64,000 nt of DNA, taken from assembly GCF_963677125.1 (NCBI RefSeq), contig NZ_OY781882.1, forward strand, positions 6,003,026 through 6,067,025, in the 5' to 3' direction. A program made the translations under genes and the position numbers. Numbering within the stretch: position 1 is the first letter of the stretch; the number at the start of each line of letters is the position of its first letter. Source of the DNA: an uncultured Desulfobacter sp. GTDB taxonomy: Bacteria; Desulfobacterota; Desulfobacteria; Desulfobacterales; Desulfobacteraceae. The notes below the pieces were generated by a model that saw nothing but the letters and a program-made list of their open reading frames with translations, ran no database searches and was not told the DNA's origin. Positions 16,906-25,434 of the stretch are shown in pieces.

Positions 16906-17127
16906 ATGGGAAATAATATAAAAATAAAACTTTTTGATGTTGTCGCCCTTGTTGAGAACCTATCTAAACGTGGGTTGATAATTGGCCAAGTCGGTACTGT
17001 TGTTGATATCCTTGATGATGGTGTTTTTGAAGTAGAATTCTGTGATAATGACGGAAAAACTTATGATTGTTTGGCATTACGGTCAGATCAATTGATACCT
17101 CTCCATTATTCTCCAGCAGCTGCCTGA
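16906..17127 (+). CDS. DUF4926 family small protein
   Basis: The 73-residue product follows the DUF4926 pattern: IKLFDVVALVENLSKRGL, then GQVGTVVDILDDGVFEVEFCDNDG, then DQLIPLHY. The middle part looks like a small beta-barrel. I prefer ATG 16906, just after AGGTGAAAT, over ATG 16876 inside the upstream gene. In many genomes this family is encoded right behind DUF6883, and the arrangement has the size and order of a toxin-antitoxin or regulator pair, but no activity is established. Here the partner gene is broken. Confidence 0.75.
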   Translation: MGNNIKIKLFDVVALVENLSKRGLIIGQVGTVVDILDDGVFEVEFCDNDGKTYDCLALRSDQLIPLHYSPAAA

Positions 17128-17134
17128 TTTTAAT

Positions 17135-17220
17135 CGTAGGTTGGGTTGTGAAACCCAACACATATTTTGGGGTTCTAAGTTCGCCCAGTTGTAGGGTTCC
17201 GCTCCTCAACTTAACCTACG
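17135..17220. repeat. Small palindromic repeat (MITE-like)
   Basis: The element is bounded by CGTAGGTT (17135-17142) and AACCTACG (17213-17220). Inside the left arm is a hairpin TTGGGTT-GTGA-AACCCAA. It resembles short GTAGGTTGGGTT palindromes seen in many genomes and may also end dacB transcription. Confidence 0.5.
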
Positions 17221-17229
17221 GTCTCAATT

Positions 17230-18441
17230 TCATTGGATATTAACTTTTTCCTTCAGCATACGCCTGATGCCGTCATAACCGGTCCTGGTTTGATTCTGCA
17301 TGATCACAAAAGGATAAAGTCGGTTATCCTTCCCACGAATAAAGCCTGCACGGCTTCTGACATCCGACAACGTCCCGGTTTTATAAAATTCATTTCCATC
17401 TCTTCTCAGAAATTCATACCAAGGCATAAACGCAATAAGAATATCTTTCATCTGGGCAGGCGTCAATTGGTTGCGCCGGGACAGACCCGAGCCTTCAACA
17501 ATTGAAGCGTTCCTTAACCCCAGCGATTCTTGCGCAAATTTATTTAGGACAGCTGTTCCTTTTTCAAGGGTGGCCGGCGGGCCATATGTGTGGGCACCCA
17601 TAGTCAGCATGAGCTGGTTGGCAATAAAGTTGTTCGAAAATTCCAGCAGCTTTTTAATAATGTCCGCCAGGCTGAAAGAGGATGTGTGAACAATGCAGTC
17701 TTTCTCTGAACCTGTAAAGTTGCCCGTTTGGACAGAACCTGTAATTTTGACCCCGGATTGTTTTAGAAAAGAGTGCATCAGTATGCCCGGATATTTTTGA
17801 CGAAGGTTATAGGACAGAAGAATTCTGTCTCTCTTTTTTGATCCAGGTCTGATCTGCTTTGCCAGGATGTCCGGGAATGGGGTTTGCCTTTCAGCAGAAA
17901 TATATTGTTTACTTTGACTGTCCCATTTTAAAAAAATTGTATTGAAATTGGCACATAGCGCTCCGTTTGTTGCGTCATAGGGATTGCTGGAGGACCCAGT
18001 CCCGGGTATTATGATTTGGGAGGCAAAATAGGTTTGATCAACAATAATATTTCGGATAACCGCAGATGAAATTATTCCTTTAGATACCAGTTTAAAAATG
18101 TGGTGTGAAATTTGATCGGCAAAGGTGGTGATTTCCTCGGAGATAAATAGAGGATCTCCAAACCCTTTCAGGTAAAGGTCACGTGTCGTTCTGTCGTAAC
18201 AGGCCCATGTCTGAAAATGGAAATCCTGGCCCAACATTTTGATTGCCGCAAGACTGGTCAGTATCTTCAAGGTTGATGCAGGAATTAAGGATTTGTCCGG
18301 ATTTTTAGCGTAAATTGTTTTGCCCTGATCATCGGATAGAAGAATGCCCGATGTTTGGGCACAAACATTCAAAGTTGTGGAAATGGTCAGTAGCAGACCC
18401 AAACCAGTCAGGAAAATATATAATTGAATTTTATTTTTCAT
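17230..18441 (-). CDS. dacB: PBP4-type D-alanyl-D-alanine carboxypeptidase/endopeptidase (peptidase S13)
   Basis: This periplasmic enzyme trims or cuts peptidoglycan cross-links. A signal peptide is visible (KIQLYIFLTGLGLLLTISTTLNVCAQ). All three penicillin-binding motifs are present: SxxK in IPASTLKILTSL (about residue 56), SxN in FSNNFIANQ (about 270) and KTG in FYKTGTLSDV (about 355). The body is about 400 residues, shorter than the E. coli enzyme because the insert domains are reduced. It follows the 18461 gene by 19 bases and probably shares its transcript. Confidence 0.9.
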   Translation of the reverse strand: MKNKIQLYIFLTGLGLLLTISTTLNVCAQTSGILLSDDQGKTIYAKNPDKSLIPASTLKILTSLAAIKMLGQDFHFQTWACYDRTTRDLYLKGFGDPLFISEEITTFADQISHHIFKLVSKGIISSAVIRNIIVDQTYFASQIIIPGTGSSSNPYDATNGALCANFNTIFLKWDSQSKQYISAERQTPFPDILAKQIRPGSKKRDRILLSYNLRQKYPGILMHSFLKQSGVKITGSVQTGNFTGSEKDCIVHTSSFSLADIIKKLLEFSNNFIANQLMLTMGAHTYGPPATLEKGTAVLNKFAQESLGLRNASIVEGSGLSRRNQLTPAQMKDILIAFMPWYEFLRRDGNEFYKTGTLSDVRSRAGFIRGKDNRLYPFVIMQNQTRTGYDGIRRMLKEKVNIQ

Positions 18442-18460
18442 GGTTGTTAAAAGGGTTAGT

Positions 18461-19051
18461 CTATTGGAAGAAGAGGAAAAAATTGTCCAACAATTTTTTA
18501 ATTTTAAACCGCTGGCGCAATGAGTCCCACTGATCCGGAAAGCTTAACGGGCTGAAAAGAATCCGGGCAGTATAAGGAAATCCTTTGTTTTTATCATCAT
18601 ACGGCGAAATAAGCAGGGCAATCGGCATCTGGACACAGCCCTCATAACTGACAATTGTGTCATAATTCAAGGTCTTTACCGATTTTAACCCCTGTTGCTC
18701 TAATAGTTGAATAAAGGCATTTTGTTTTACTTTGGCCTCAATGGTCTGGTTCGCTTCCTGGGGAGAGGCCGGGATGATTCCGGATATCGGAAAACAAGAA
18801 AATTTTGCCGCCCTGAACTCCTCATGTGCCGGCACCATTGTCAGTTTTCCGTCGGTGATCCGCTGGCTGGAGCTTTTAAGATCGAACCGAATATAATATG
18901 TTGAAATTTCGTTAAGCGGGTCTGCTGCCAGTGTTTTCATGCATATTAGAAGCAGAAGCATACCTGTGATCAACCGCAGTCCGTTTTTTTTTCGGGAACA
19001 AGGTACGAATTTTGAATAATATTTGTATAAATAGTTCAAATTGGATCGCAT
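18461..19051 (-). CDS. Secreted protein of unknown function
   Basis: The 196-residue product has a basic N-terminus followed by a hydrophobic stretch (LITGMLLLLICMKTLAA), consistent with a signal peptide ending at AA-DPLN, then a soluble domain with no recognised motif (TYYIRFDLKSSSQRITDGKL, later SYEGCVQMPIALLISPYDD). The long leader before the hydrophobic stretch suggests that the true start could be an internal one. It is encoded directly upstream of dacB, so it may act in the periplasm alongside cell-wall trimming. I do not recognise the family. Confidence 0.6.
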   Translation of the reverse strand: MRSNLNYLYKYYSKFVPCSRKKNGLRLITGMLLLLICMKTLAADPLNEISTYYIRFDLKSSSQRITDGKLTMVPAHEEFRAAKFSCFPISGIIPASPQEANQTIEAKVKQNAFIQLLEQQGLKSVKTLNYDTIVSYEGCVQMPIALLISPYDDKNKGFPYTARILFSPLSFPDQWDSLRQRFKIKKLLDNFFLFFQ

Positions 19052-19225
19052 TTAGTTGTCCATTTTAACCGTAGTTTCTGGGCTTTGCTTTATCTGCAAC
19101 CGTTGAAAATAAGAGTTTCTAAAGTTTAATGCCCTGATTGACGATTAGCTTTTAACATAAATACAAGATGTGAATCAATGGTTGCGCATTTGATTTTGCA
19201 ACTGCTAACTGCAGGGGGAGGTGCC

Positions 19226-19699
19226 ATGAAGAAATTATTGGCTTTGTCGGCATGTTTAATTGTTTTATCCGTATGGGGCTGCACTAAGGTGGATTTTTCA
19301 GGAGGAGGGCCGGGAGGCGTTCTGGATTCTTCTGCAGACAACACGGTGAATCAAAAAATTGTCACGTTTCAGGTGACGGGCAAGGGGCTTGAGCCTGAAA
19401 ACGCATTAACAAAAGGAGAAGCAGTGCTTATGGCCGAGCGTGCTGCCGTTGCCGATGGATATCGGCAACTGGTTGAAAAGGTACGTGGTGTGTATGTGGA
19501 TGCTTACATGAAAGCGGGCAAGGGCACGGTCAGCCAGGATGAAATCCGGGTGCACACGCAATCCTGGTTACGAGGAACTGAAGTGATGGAAATTTCCCAA
19601 GCCGATTATGGCATCACCTTGGCTCGGTTAAGATTAAGAATAAATTTTTCGAAACAAGGTATGGTCTGGTGGCCTGTGGGTATTGCCGATAATGGCTGA
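19226..19699 (+). CDS. LPP20-family outer-membrane lipoprotein
   Basis: A lipoprotein signal peptide with lipobox VWGC ends at the cysteine near residue 20 (LLALSACLIVLSVWGC). The mature part matches the LPP20/FlgP pattern: GKGLEPENALTKGEAVLMAERAAVADGYRQLVEKVRGVYVDAY, followed by VSQDEIRVHTQSWLRG. FlgP relatives form part of outer-membrane disks around polar flagella, and others have unknown roles. The start is ATG 19226 with GGGGGAGG upstream. An OmpA-like gene follows, so the two may form one envelope unit. Confidence 0.82.
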   Translation: MKKLLALSACLIVLSVWGCTKVDFSGGGPGGVLDSSADNTVNQKIVTFQVTGKGLEPENALTKGEAVLMAERAAVADGYRQLVEKVRGVYVDAYMKAGKGTVSQDEIRVHTQSWLRGTEVMEISQADYGITLARLRLRINFSKQGMVWWPVGIADNG

Positions 19700-19759
19700 T
19701 GACGAAATATCCAACCCAAAACACGTATGCAATTCAACAAAATATTAACAGGGGGCCGC

Positions 19760-20686
19760 ATGGGAACTCTTCCTTTGAAATCAATATTCCCAGGCAGAAT
19801 GGTGTTTGTTTTGATACCGTTGTATCTAACACTCCTTTATTATGCCAACATTGCAAATGGTGCTTATCAAACATTCAAGCCTGATCCGGAAACGTATTCA
19901 GTTATAGAACTTGAGGGAATCCTTGGCGACTACCAAAGCCAGTTGGACGCTTTGAATGAACAAATCCATGATACGCGTAAGGATCTTGAATGGTTAATTG
20001 TCAAGATAAACAGAATATCTGATTCCGGAAAAAGCATTCCAAAGTTACTTCATGACTCGGTTGAATTGAAGGAGACAAAAATTCATAGGCTTGAGGCGCA
20101 AAAAAAACATCTTGACAGCACTGTTGCAACATACCGGAAAGTTTATGATATAAAAAAAAATGATGAAAAGAAGACAACGCAGATTCGGGTTGAGTCCACA
20201 CCGGACATGAAAGTCAATGTAGAAAGAGCCGGCAAATCCAATATCGCGGCAAAACTTTTGAACATTGAACAAGCCGTTAAAAAGGCCGGCCTTAAAGATT
20301 GGGTAGATGTCATAACTGTAGACGGCAGCTGCGCAAAGATTAACAATACCCTGCCGATCCTTTTTTCTTCGGGCAGCGCAACCCTGGCCAAAGAATACAA
20401 ATCCTTTTTAAAAAATTTGGCACGATTCCTTAAACCCTATGATGTTAAAGTCTATGTCAACGGATATGCAGACCCGGATCCCATCCATACGAAAAAATAT
20501 CCATCTAATCTGGAACTTGGCGCATCCCGGGCCGCCAACGTTGTTCATGAAATGGTGAAAAATGGCCTGAAGCCCGACATTTTTAAAATCGGTTCAACTG
20601 GAGAGTATCGGTTCGCCTCCAAAATGGAGTCATCAACGAAAAGTTTTAAGCGCCGTGCGCAACTTATGGTTGTATTCAATGGGTAA
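19760..20686 (+). CDS. OmpA/MotB C-terminal domain protein with coiled coil
   Basis: An N-terminal hydrophobic segment (MVFVLIPLYLTLLYYANIANG) acts as a signal or anchor. A coiled-coil stretch follows (ILGDYQSQLDALNEQIHDTRKD... to LEAQKKHLDSTVATYRKV). The C-terminal third is an OmpA-like peptidoglycan-binding domain: PILFSSGSATLAKEY, VYVNGYADPDP, LGASRAANVVHEMVKNGLKP, then KRRAQLMVVF. I prefer ATG 19760 with AGGGGG upstream; ATG 19727 is also in frame. It lies 60 bases after the LPP20 gene. Context suggests an outer-membrane or flagellar-motor accessory, but no other motility gene is near. Confidence 0.8.
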   Translation: MGTLPLKSIFPGRMVFVLIPLYLTLLYYANIANGAYQTFKPDPETYSVIELEGILGDYQSQLDALNEQIHDTRKDLEWLIVKINRISDSGKSIPKLLHDSVELKETKIHRLEAQKKHLDSTVATYRKVYDIKKNDEKKTTQIRVESTPDMKVNVERAGKSNIAAKLLNIEQAVKKAGLKDWVDVITVDGSCAKINNTLPILFSSGSATLAKEYKSFLKNLARFLKPYDVKVYVNGYADPDPIHTKKYPSNLELGASRAANVVHEMVKNGLKPDIFKIGSTGEYRFASKMESSTKSFKRRAQLMVVFNG

Positions 20687-20784
20687 TAAAGGGTGTTGAA
20701 AAACTTTATAGGGTGCCACCCATATTCGCGCGTAACTATACGCTAAGGGTTTTGCAGAAATATAAGCCCTTTGAATTTCAGGTG

Positions 20785-20890
20785 TCAGCTACCTCCTGGT
20801 ATCCGGATCATAATACCGGTACCAGTTGTAGTGCAGGCCGGTTTCATTGTCATAATACAGGCTCGGAGATATTGCGATTCACCTCCCCTC
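20785..20890 (-). pseudogene. Relic of an Rhs core end (third orphan tip)
   Basis: Minus-strand reading gives YYDNETGLHYNWYRYYDPDT followed by an early stop. This is the conserved Rhs segment seen intact at about 21870-21940 and 22980-23060. The DNA just upstream (AATCGCAAT preceded by GGGGAGGTG) also matches the start of the orphan tip at 21961. The rest has decayed and no toxin or immunity frame remains. Confidence 0.7.
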
Positions 20891-20933
20891 CTATGGTGCT
20901 ATTTTTATATTTTAAAAAGACCACGCGTTTCCC

Positions 20934-21326
20934 TTAAATGTGGATGTAGGGGATTAATATAATACTTTTCGTCATGCACTTTATTTTTGATCCGCTAATA
21001 AAAACCACCTCGATATGTCTGCTGGTATTTTCTTGTTTTACGTCATTATTAAAAATGTTAATGTAATCGAATGCATCTCTCTGCTCTACAGTGTAATAGG
21101 CACTAATACTAATCTCTTCGCAGTTCTGGAACAATAAAGATGCCTTGCCTTCTGAGTTTATAATACTGCTGAGTTCAGAATCTAAATTTTCGAATTCACC
21201 TTCATAAAATGCAATGGATATTGTCAAATCCGTTGCGCCATCATCCTGTTGGGTAATTTTAAGACCTAAAAAATCTGAATCATGGAAAGGCAATGTATGT
21301 AGAGTCTCAACTGTTAAAGTTTTCAA
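20934..21326 (-). CDS. Candidate immunity protein for the orphan Rhs tip
   Basis: The 130-residue soluble protein begins MKTLTVETLHTLPFHDSDFLGLKITQ and has no signal peptide. Its start lies five bases after the stop of the orphan Rhs tip, the usual position of an immunity gene. I do not recognise the family with certainty; the HDSDFLGLKI opening resembles several small immunity-like families. The role is inferred from position only. Confidence 0.55.
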   Translation of the reverse strand: MKTLTVETLHTLPFHDSDFLGLKITQQDDGATDLTISIAFYEGEFENLDSELSSIINSEGKASLLFQNCEEISISAYYTVEQRDAFDYINIFNNDVKQENTSRHIEVVFISGSKIKCMTKSIILIPYIHI

Positions 21327-21331
21327 CTTAA

Positions 21332-21961
21332 TTATCTCCTACGATTTGTATTTGGAATAGGATAGTATTTTCTTTTCCCATCTAAATGAATATGATCCGT
21401 TGATCCATGGTTCGCTTTAATTTCGGGCCGACCATGGTCCAATCTCCATTTCGATTTGACATACTTTCTATTTTCATCAACAATCCCCCAATCACCTTTT
21501 CTGTTCGGATTTTCCACTAATCCTGGAGGCGGTGTCGGGGGCGTCGGGATGGCATTCCCATCAGGGTCGACATAGATTATATTTTCGCTATCATCCTCCT
21601 GGTTCGAACATTCTTCATTTGAATCGTTTTCTGTACTCTCATTCAACCATTTATTGATGACTTTTAATAATGCAGTCGCTGTTATCGCTGTACCCACGAC
21701 AGCACCACCATATCCACCATCAGCATTTAATGGGTTATAGAGCTGCTTTTCGGCTATCGTGTGAAGCCCCCAAGGATCAGTATAGTTAATGGGGTTTGCC
21801 TCGGCATAAACAAACGGATTGATCCCCCCAGCCAATCCAATAGGGCCTGAAGTCAGGTATCTTCCGGTTTCCGGATCATAGTACCGGTGCCAGTTGTAGT
21901 GCAGCCTGGTCTCAGCATCGAAGTACTGTCCCGGAAGAATTGCGATGCACCTCCTCCTCAT
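21332..21961 (-). CDS. Orphan Rhs C-terminal tip (candidate toxin)
   Basis: The first 60 residues reproduce the conserved end of an Rhs core: GQYFDAETRLHYNWHRYYDP, then ETGRYLTSGPIGLAGGINPF, then ANPINYTDPWGL. The variable tip follows, with a hydrophobic AVVGTAITATALLKVI stretch, an acidic linker, PTPPTPPP, and a basic end KWRLDHGRPEIKANHGSTDHIHLDGKRKYYP. The clustered His/Asp residues there would suit a metal-dependent nuclease, but this is a guess. A purine-rich GAGGAGGAGGTG at the start could serve as ribosome binding site for an inner start. It probably acts as a donor for recombination into the main Rhs gene. Confidence 0.7.
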   Translation of the reverse strand: MRRRCIAILPGQYFDAETRLHYNWHRYYDPETGRYLTSGPIGLAGGINPFVYAEANPINYTDPWGLHTIAEKQLYNPLNADGGYGGAVVGTAITATALLKVINKWLNESTENDSNEECSNQEDDSENIIYVDPDGNAIPTPPTPPPGLVENPNRKGDWGIVDENRKYVKSKWRLDHGRPEIKANHGSTDHIHLDGKRKYYPIPNTNRRR

Positions 21962-22050
21962 ATTGAGGTGCTTTTAACTCTGAGGTGGCGATAAAATGTA
22001 AAAGATCTATCAGTCTTGAATGTTAGTGTCGCTCAAGCTGGCAATTCGTA

Positions 22051-22446
22051 TCAACAGTTAAGCCATTCTACAATTGGTTCAAATTCGGAAAGAATATCTA
22101 TAATTTCATCCTGACAAAACAAAGCGTAATGGGCTATATTACGATCATTATAAGAATCGTAACTTTCTTTACGGAGCCAAGATAGAAATTCTGAATTTTG
22201 AACCTTATACAATGGAAAAAGCTCTCTGGCTTTAAGATTATCCAAGGTTCTTTGTAAACAACCTTCATCAATACTTCGGTAAGCAATAACGGATTCAAAC
22301 TTTATTCGCAATGTCGGGGAGGATTCTGCCTCACCTTTCAACAAAAATCGGATGCCCTCATAATCATTATGTATGGCTTCACAGTACATTCTTTTTGGCA
22401 ATGCCTCTAAAGGTTCCCATTTTGTATATTTTGCCTCAGTATTCAT
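22051..22446 (-). CDS. Candidate immunity protein for the main Rhs tip
   Basis: The 131-residue cytoplasmic protein follows the 22469 tip gene by 22 bases on the same strand. It contains WEPLEALPKRMYCEAIHNDYEG, RIKFESVIAYRSIDEG and LYKVQNSEFLSWLRKESYD, ending EFEPIVEWLNC. This pattern is seen in small proteins next to contact-dependent and Rhs toxins, but I cannot name a Pfam family with confidence. The function, neutralising the adjacent tip, is inferred from position. Confidence 0.6.
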   Translation of the reverse strand: MNTEAKYTKWEPLEALPKRMYCEAIHNDYEGIRFLLKGEAESSPTLRIKFESVIAYRSIDEGCLQRTLDNLKARELFPLYKVQNSEFLSWLRKESYDSYNDRNIAHYALFCQDEIIDILSEFEPIVEWLNC

Positions 22447-22468
22447 AAATATTCACCACCTTGTTTAT

Positions 22469-23068
22469 TTATCGACCATATCGAATTTTAATTTTTTTCT
22501 TTCCTTGCTGAATTTCGATGGTAGGACGTCCATCCGAACTATTAGGTCTTACATTAATTCTAAGTCCATCAGGGAGGATTCCGATTCGTCCTCCGTTTGG
22601 AAGATTCCTGACATCCGTAGGATCTAAGGAATCAAAATCACCATTTGCAGTGTCGAAGTTACCTTCTTTTTCACGTTGATCTGTCCTACCTTTTGTTTTC
22701 CGGCCTTTAGTAGTGCCTTCGACCGGACAGGTATCATTCCCCTCTTCGGTGCTTTCATTCCAAAGTTGATTTCCAATCCATTGACCAATATCTGCTGCAA
22801 TCGGGGTGCCGTTATATATAATCCCTCCAGCTATTGCCGTAACTATAATATAAGCAGCAGGCCCCGTTAAAACGCCTCCGTCAATAAACAATCCATATCG
22901 ATCCGTATAGTTGATGGGATTCGCATTTGCGTAGAGAAAGGGGTTGATCCCACCGGTTAACCCAATAGGATTAGGGGTAAGGTAACGACCCGTCTCCGGA
23001 TCATAATGCCTGTGCCAATTGTAGTGCAACCCGGTTTCACTGTCAAAATACTGTCCCGGAAACCGCAA
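22469..23068 (-). CDS. Rhs C-terminal toxin tip, probable BECR-fold RNase
   Basis: The frame begins in the last part of the Rhs core (RFPGQYFDSETGLHYNWHRH, ETGRYLTPNPIGLTGGINPF, NPINYTDRYGLF). Upstream it stays open and encodes the preceding core segment (YIYFYHTNHLGTPVLLTD) up to about 23215, where it should join the main core, which is in the other frame. After a glycine-rich hydrophobic stretch and a basic linker, the tip reads GNFDTANGDFDSLDP, RNLPNGGRIGILPDGLRINV, then NSSDGRPTIEIQQG and KIKIRYG. The VR..S..GRPT.EI..G...KIRY pattern resembles ribonuclease tips of the colicin D/E5-like BECR group. Activity is inferred. Confidence 0.65.
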   Translation of the reverse strand: MRFPGQYFDSETGLHYNWHRHYDPETGRYLTPNPIGLTGGINPFLYANANPINYTDRYGLFIDGGVLTGPAAYIIVTAIAGGIIYNGTPIAADIGQWIGNQLWNESTEEGNDTCPVEGTTKGRKTKGRTDQREKEGNFDTANGDFDSLDPTDVRNLPNGGRIGILPDGLRINVRPNSSDGRPTIEIQQGKKKIKIRYGR

Positions 23069-23085
23069 ATTATTCTCAACGGTAC

Positions 23086-25434
23086 TTACGGTAATGCTAA
23101 CTTTACCAAAGGGATAATAATACGCCTGCCAGACAGTTTGTCCGGCACTGTCGGTAAGAAGAACCGGTGTGCCGAGGTGGTTGGTGTGATAAAAGTAGAT
23201 ATAACCGAAGTCCCGTATATTATCATGGCCAGGGGTAAATTTTCCAGGTAGATATACTCTTTTAATACTGTCCCGTCGATTGAGCTTTCACAAATCAGGT
23301 TGCCGTTGAGGTCATAATGGTACAGGGTGGTTGAACTTCCGGCTGTTTTCTGGGTTCGCAGGCCTGACGCATTATACTCATAGGCGGCGATGACATCACC
23401 GTTTTGTTTGACTGTTGAAAGCCGGTTATCCTGAAAATATTCAAAGGCCAGGTCTCCCTTGCCTGTTATATTGCCGTTGGCATCGTAGGAAAGGGTTGTG
23501 GACACCTGGCTGTTGACCAGACTGCTCAGTTTATTGGATTCCGTGACATAGCCGTACTCGTTATCGGGAATAACAGGCGTAAAACTGCCGAGGTCGGCCA
23601 ATGCATCCGTCATGGAAGCCACATTCCCCGTCGGGTTATAGGTATAGGAAAGGCCGATTGAACCGGGAACAGATATGGCACCCGGCCGGTATTGGGTATC
23701 ATGGGTCCGGGTCTCTGTCTTTCCGTTACTGAAGGTCGCAGCCTTGACAGGCCCGAACGGCTCATAGGCAATATCAGAAACCAGGGTCTGAGTGGTGCCG
23801 CCATAGGATGTCGCCACAGAGGAAATATTGCCGGTTGCGTCCCTGGCAAAGGTTACAACCCGGCCTCCGGGATAAGTGACAGAGGTTATTTTACCGCTAT
23901 TGTCATAAGCATAGGCGGTGTTAAATGTAACGCTCTCCACGGTTGTGGCAACCGATGTCCGTCGGCCAAGGGTATCATAGGAGTGGGACGTTGTACCGGA
24001 CGGATCACTGATCCCGGTTATTTTTCCCATTCCATTGGTGCCCTGGTCGTAGGTGCAGGTGATGTTGCGGGTATTGTCCCCGGTATAGGAGATCCCGGTC
24101 AGGCGATTTTGTGCGTCGTAATCATAACCTGTCGTCTGACCGGCATTGTCCGTTCGGGTTTTAAGGTTACCGGCCTCGTCATAGGCATAGGTGGTGGTGC
24201 CGGTCTCAGAGGAGACCTGCTTGACGATCCGCCCTGCGTCATCATAGGTATACGCGGTGGCCGGCCCCTTGGGATCGGTGACAAGCGTCAGGTTTCTCAT
24301 GGTGTCATAACCGTAAGTGGTGATCGCATTTTGGGAGTCATTAATTTTTGTTGCGGTCTGGATAATCCGGCTCAAAGTGTCATATTCATATTCTGTCCAG
24401 GAGCCCGACGGCCCGGTTATTTTAGTCAGATTTCCATTGGTGTATTCATATTCGGTTTCAAGATTTTGAGTATCTGCCTGGTTGGGTACAAGAGTTTTCC
24501 ATGGTTTCCCGGCAGAAAGGGCCGTATTGTTAGCGGGATCGCCATAGTCCCAACCCAGATACCAGGTCCGGGTAGCCTGGCCGCTGTTCAGGGTTTCTGA
24601 AATCAGATTGTAGTTGATATCGTATGCATAGGAGAGATATTCTCCGGCAGGGTTGGTAATGGTTTCAGGCAGGCCGTGGTCACTGTTGTATTCATACTGC
24701 AATGTTCGTCCGGCCCTGTCGGTCAGGCTTTTGAGTGATCCTGCCGCCGTATATTCCAGGGATTCGGTTACTCCATCCGTGATAGCGGTCAGCAGGCGGT
24801 TCCGGCCGTCATAGGTGAAAACCGTTTCAATATTATTGGCATCAACGATTTGGCCGGGGTTCCCGGCATTGTCATAGTCTGCGAACCGGACACTGCCTGT
24901 AACCGGGCTGGTAACAAGTAAAAGATTGCCGGTACTTGAATCATACTCAAAGACAACGGTATCTCCAGTACCGCTGTTTGGACCGTCAACACTTGAGATC
25001 TGTCCTTTTGAGTTGTAGGTCAAAGTTGTGACATACTCAAAAGCTGTTACTGATCCTGCACTGTCAAGGGTATAGCCTTGCAGGATGATTCGGTGAATAT
25101 TATTGGTGGGATTTTCATTGGGGGTATCGGTATCCCCGTCTGCTGACGGGTCGTCATAATCCCAGGTCATTAATCTTGCAACAGCTTGAAAATAAAGAAG
25201 ATAATAATCAAAAAATGCAAATGCGTTACAAGATCTTTTATCGGCGCAACCGCCTGTTATCATAGGCTTAATATCGAATTTTATCGGTTCACCGTTACAA
25301 GATGACATCGCTAATACCCTCCTTGCAATGCAACAATCCGGACAGGACATTTTATGTCTGCAATCCAACAAACAAGGAGAAAACAGTGATTGTAAAAACC
25401 CCGTCTTGAAACATCGTATTCGCAAGGTTCCCAA
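23086..25434 (-). pseudogene. Rhs core, beheaded by an IS and out of frame with its tip
   Basis: From about 25176 to 23219 the minus strand encodes a continuous Rhs/YD-repeat shell: TLTYNSKGQISSVDG, FEYDSSTGNLLL, YAYDEAGNLKTRTDNAGQTT, YDYDAQNRLTGI, YHYDLNGNLICES, LKEYIYLENLPLAMI. The first 86 or so codons before RLMTWDYDDP do not look like Rhs and derive from the IS21-like element, so the N-terminal part, including secretion determinants, is missing. After LENLPLAMIIYG the frame shifts; the conserved HTNHLGTP segment and the toxin tip are one base out. Without a frame correction the core ends at 23086 with no toxin. Confidence 0.8.
23236..23242 (-). other. A AAT TTA heptamer in the Rhs core frame (possible -1 slip site)
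   Basis: In the core frame the codons are GAA AAT TTA (Glu-Asn-Leu of LENLPLAMI), so the heptamer AAATTTA has the phase required for -1 slippage, and -1 is the shift needed to reach the tip frame. Against it, conserved residues PLAMI downstream are still read in the core frame, which favours a base deletion near 23209-23213 instead. Confidence 0.35.

Noticed and set aside
23692..24600. Long plus-strand frame of 302 codons inside the Rhs core
   Set aside because: It is antisense to a clear YD-repeat protein; its Gly/Ile-rich content mirrors the repeats and it lacks a ribosome binding site.
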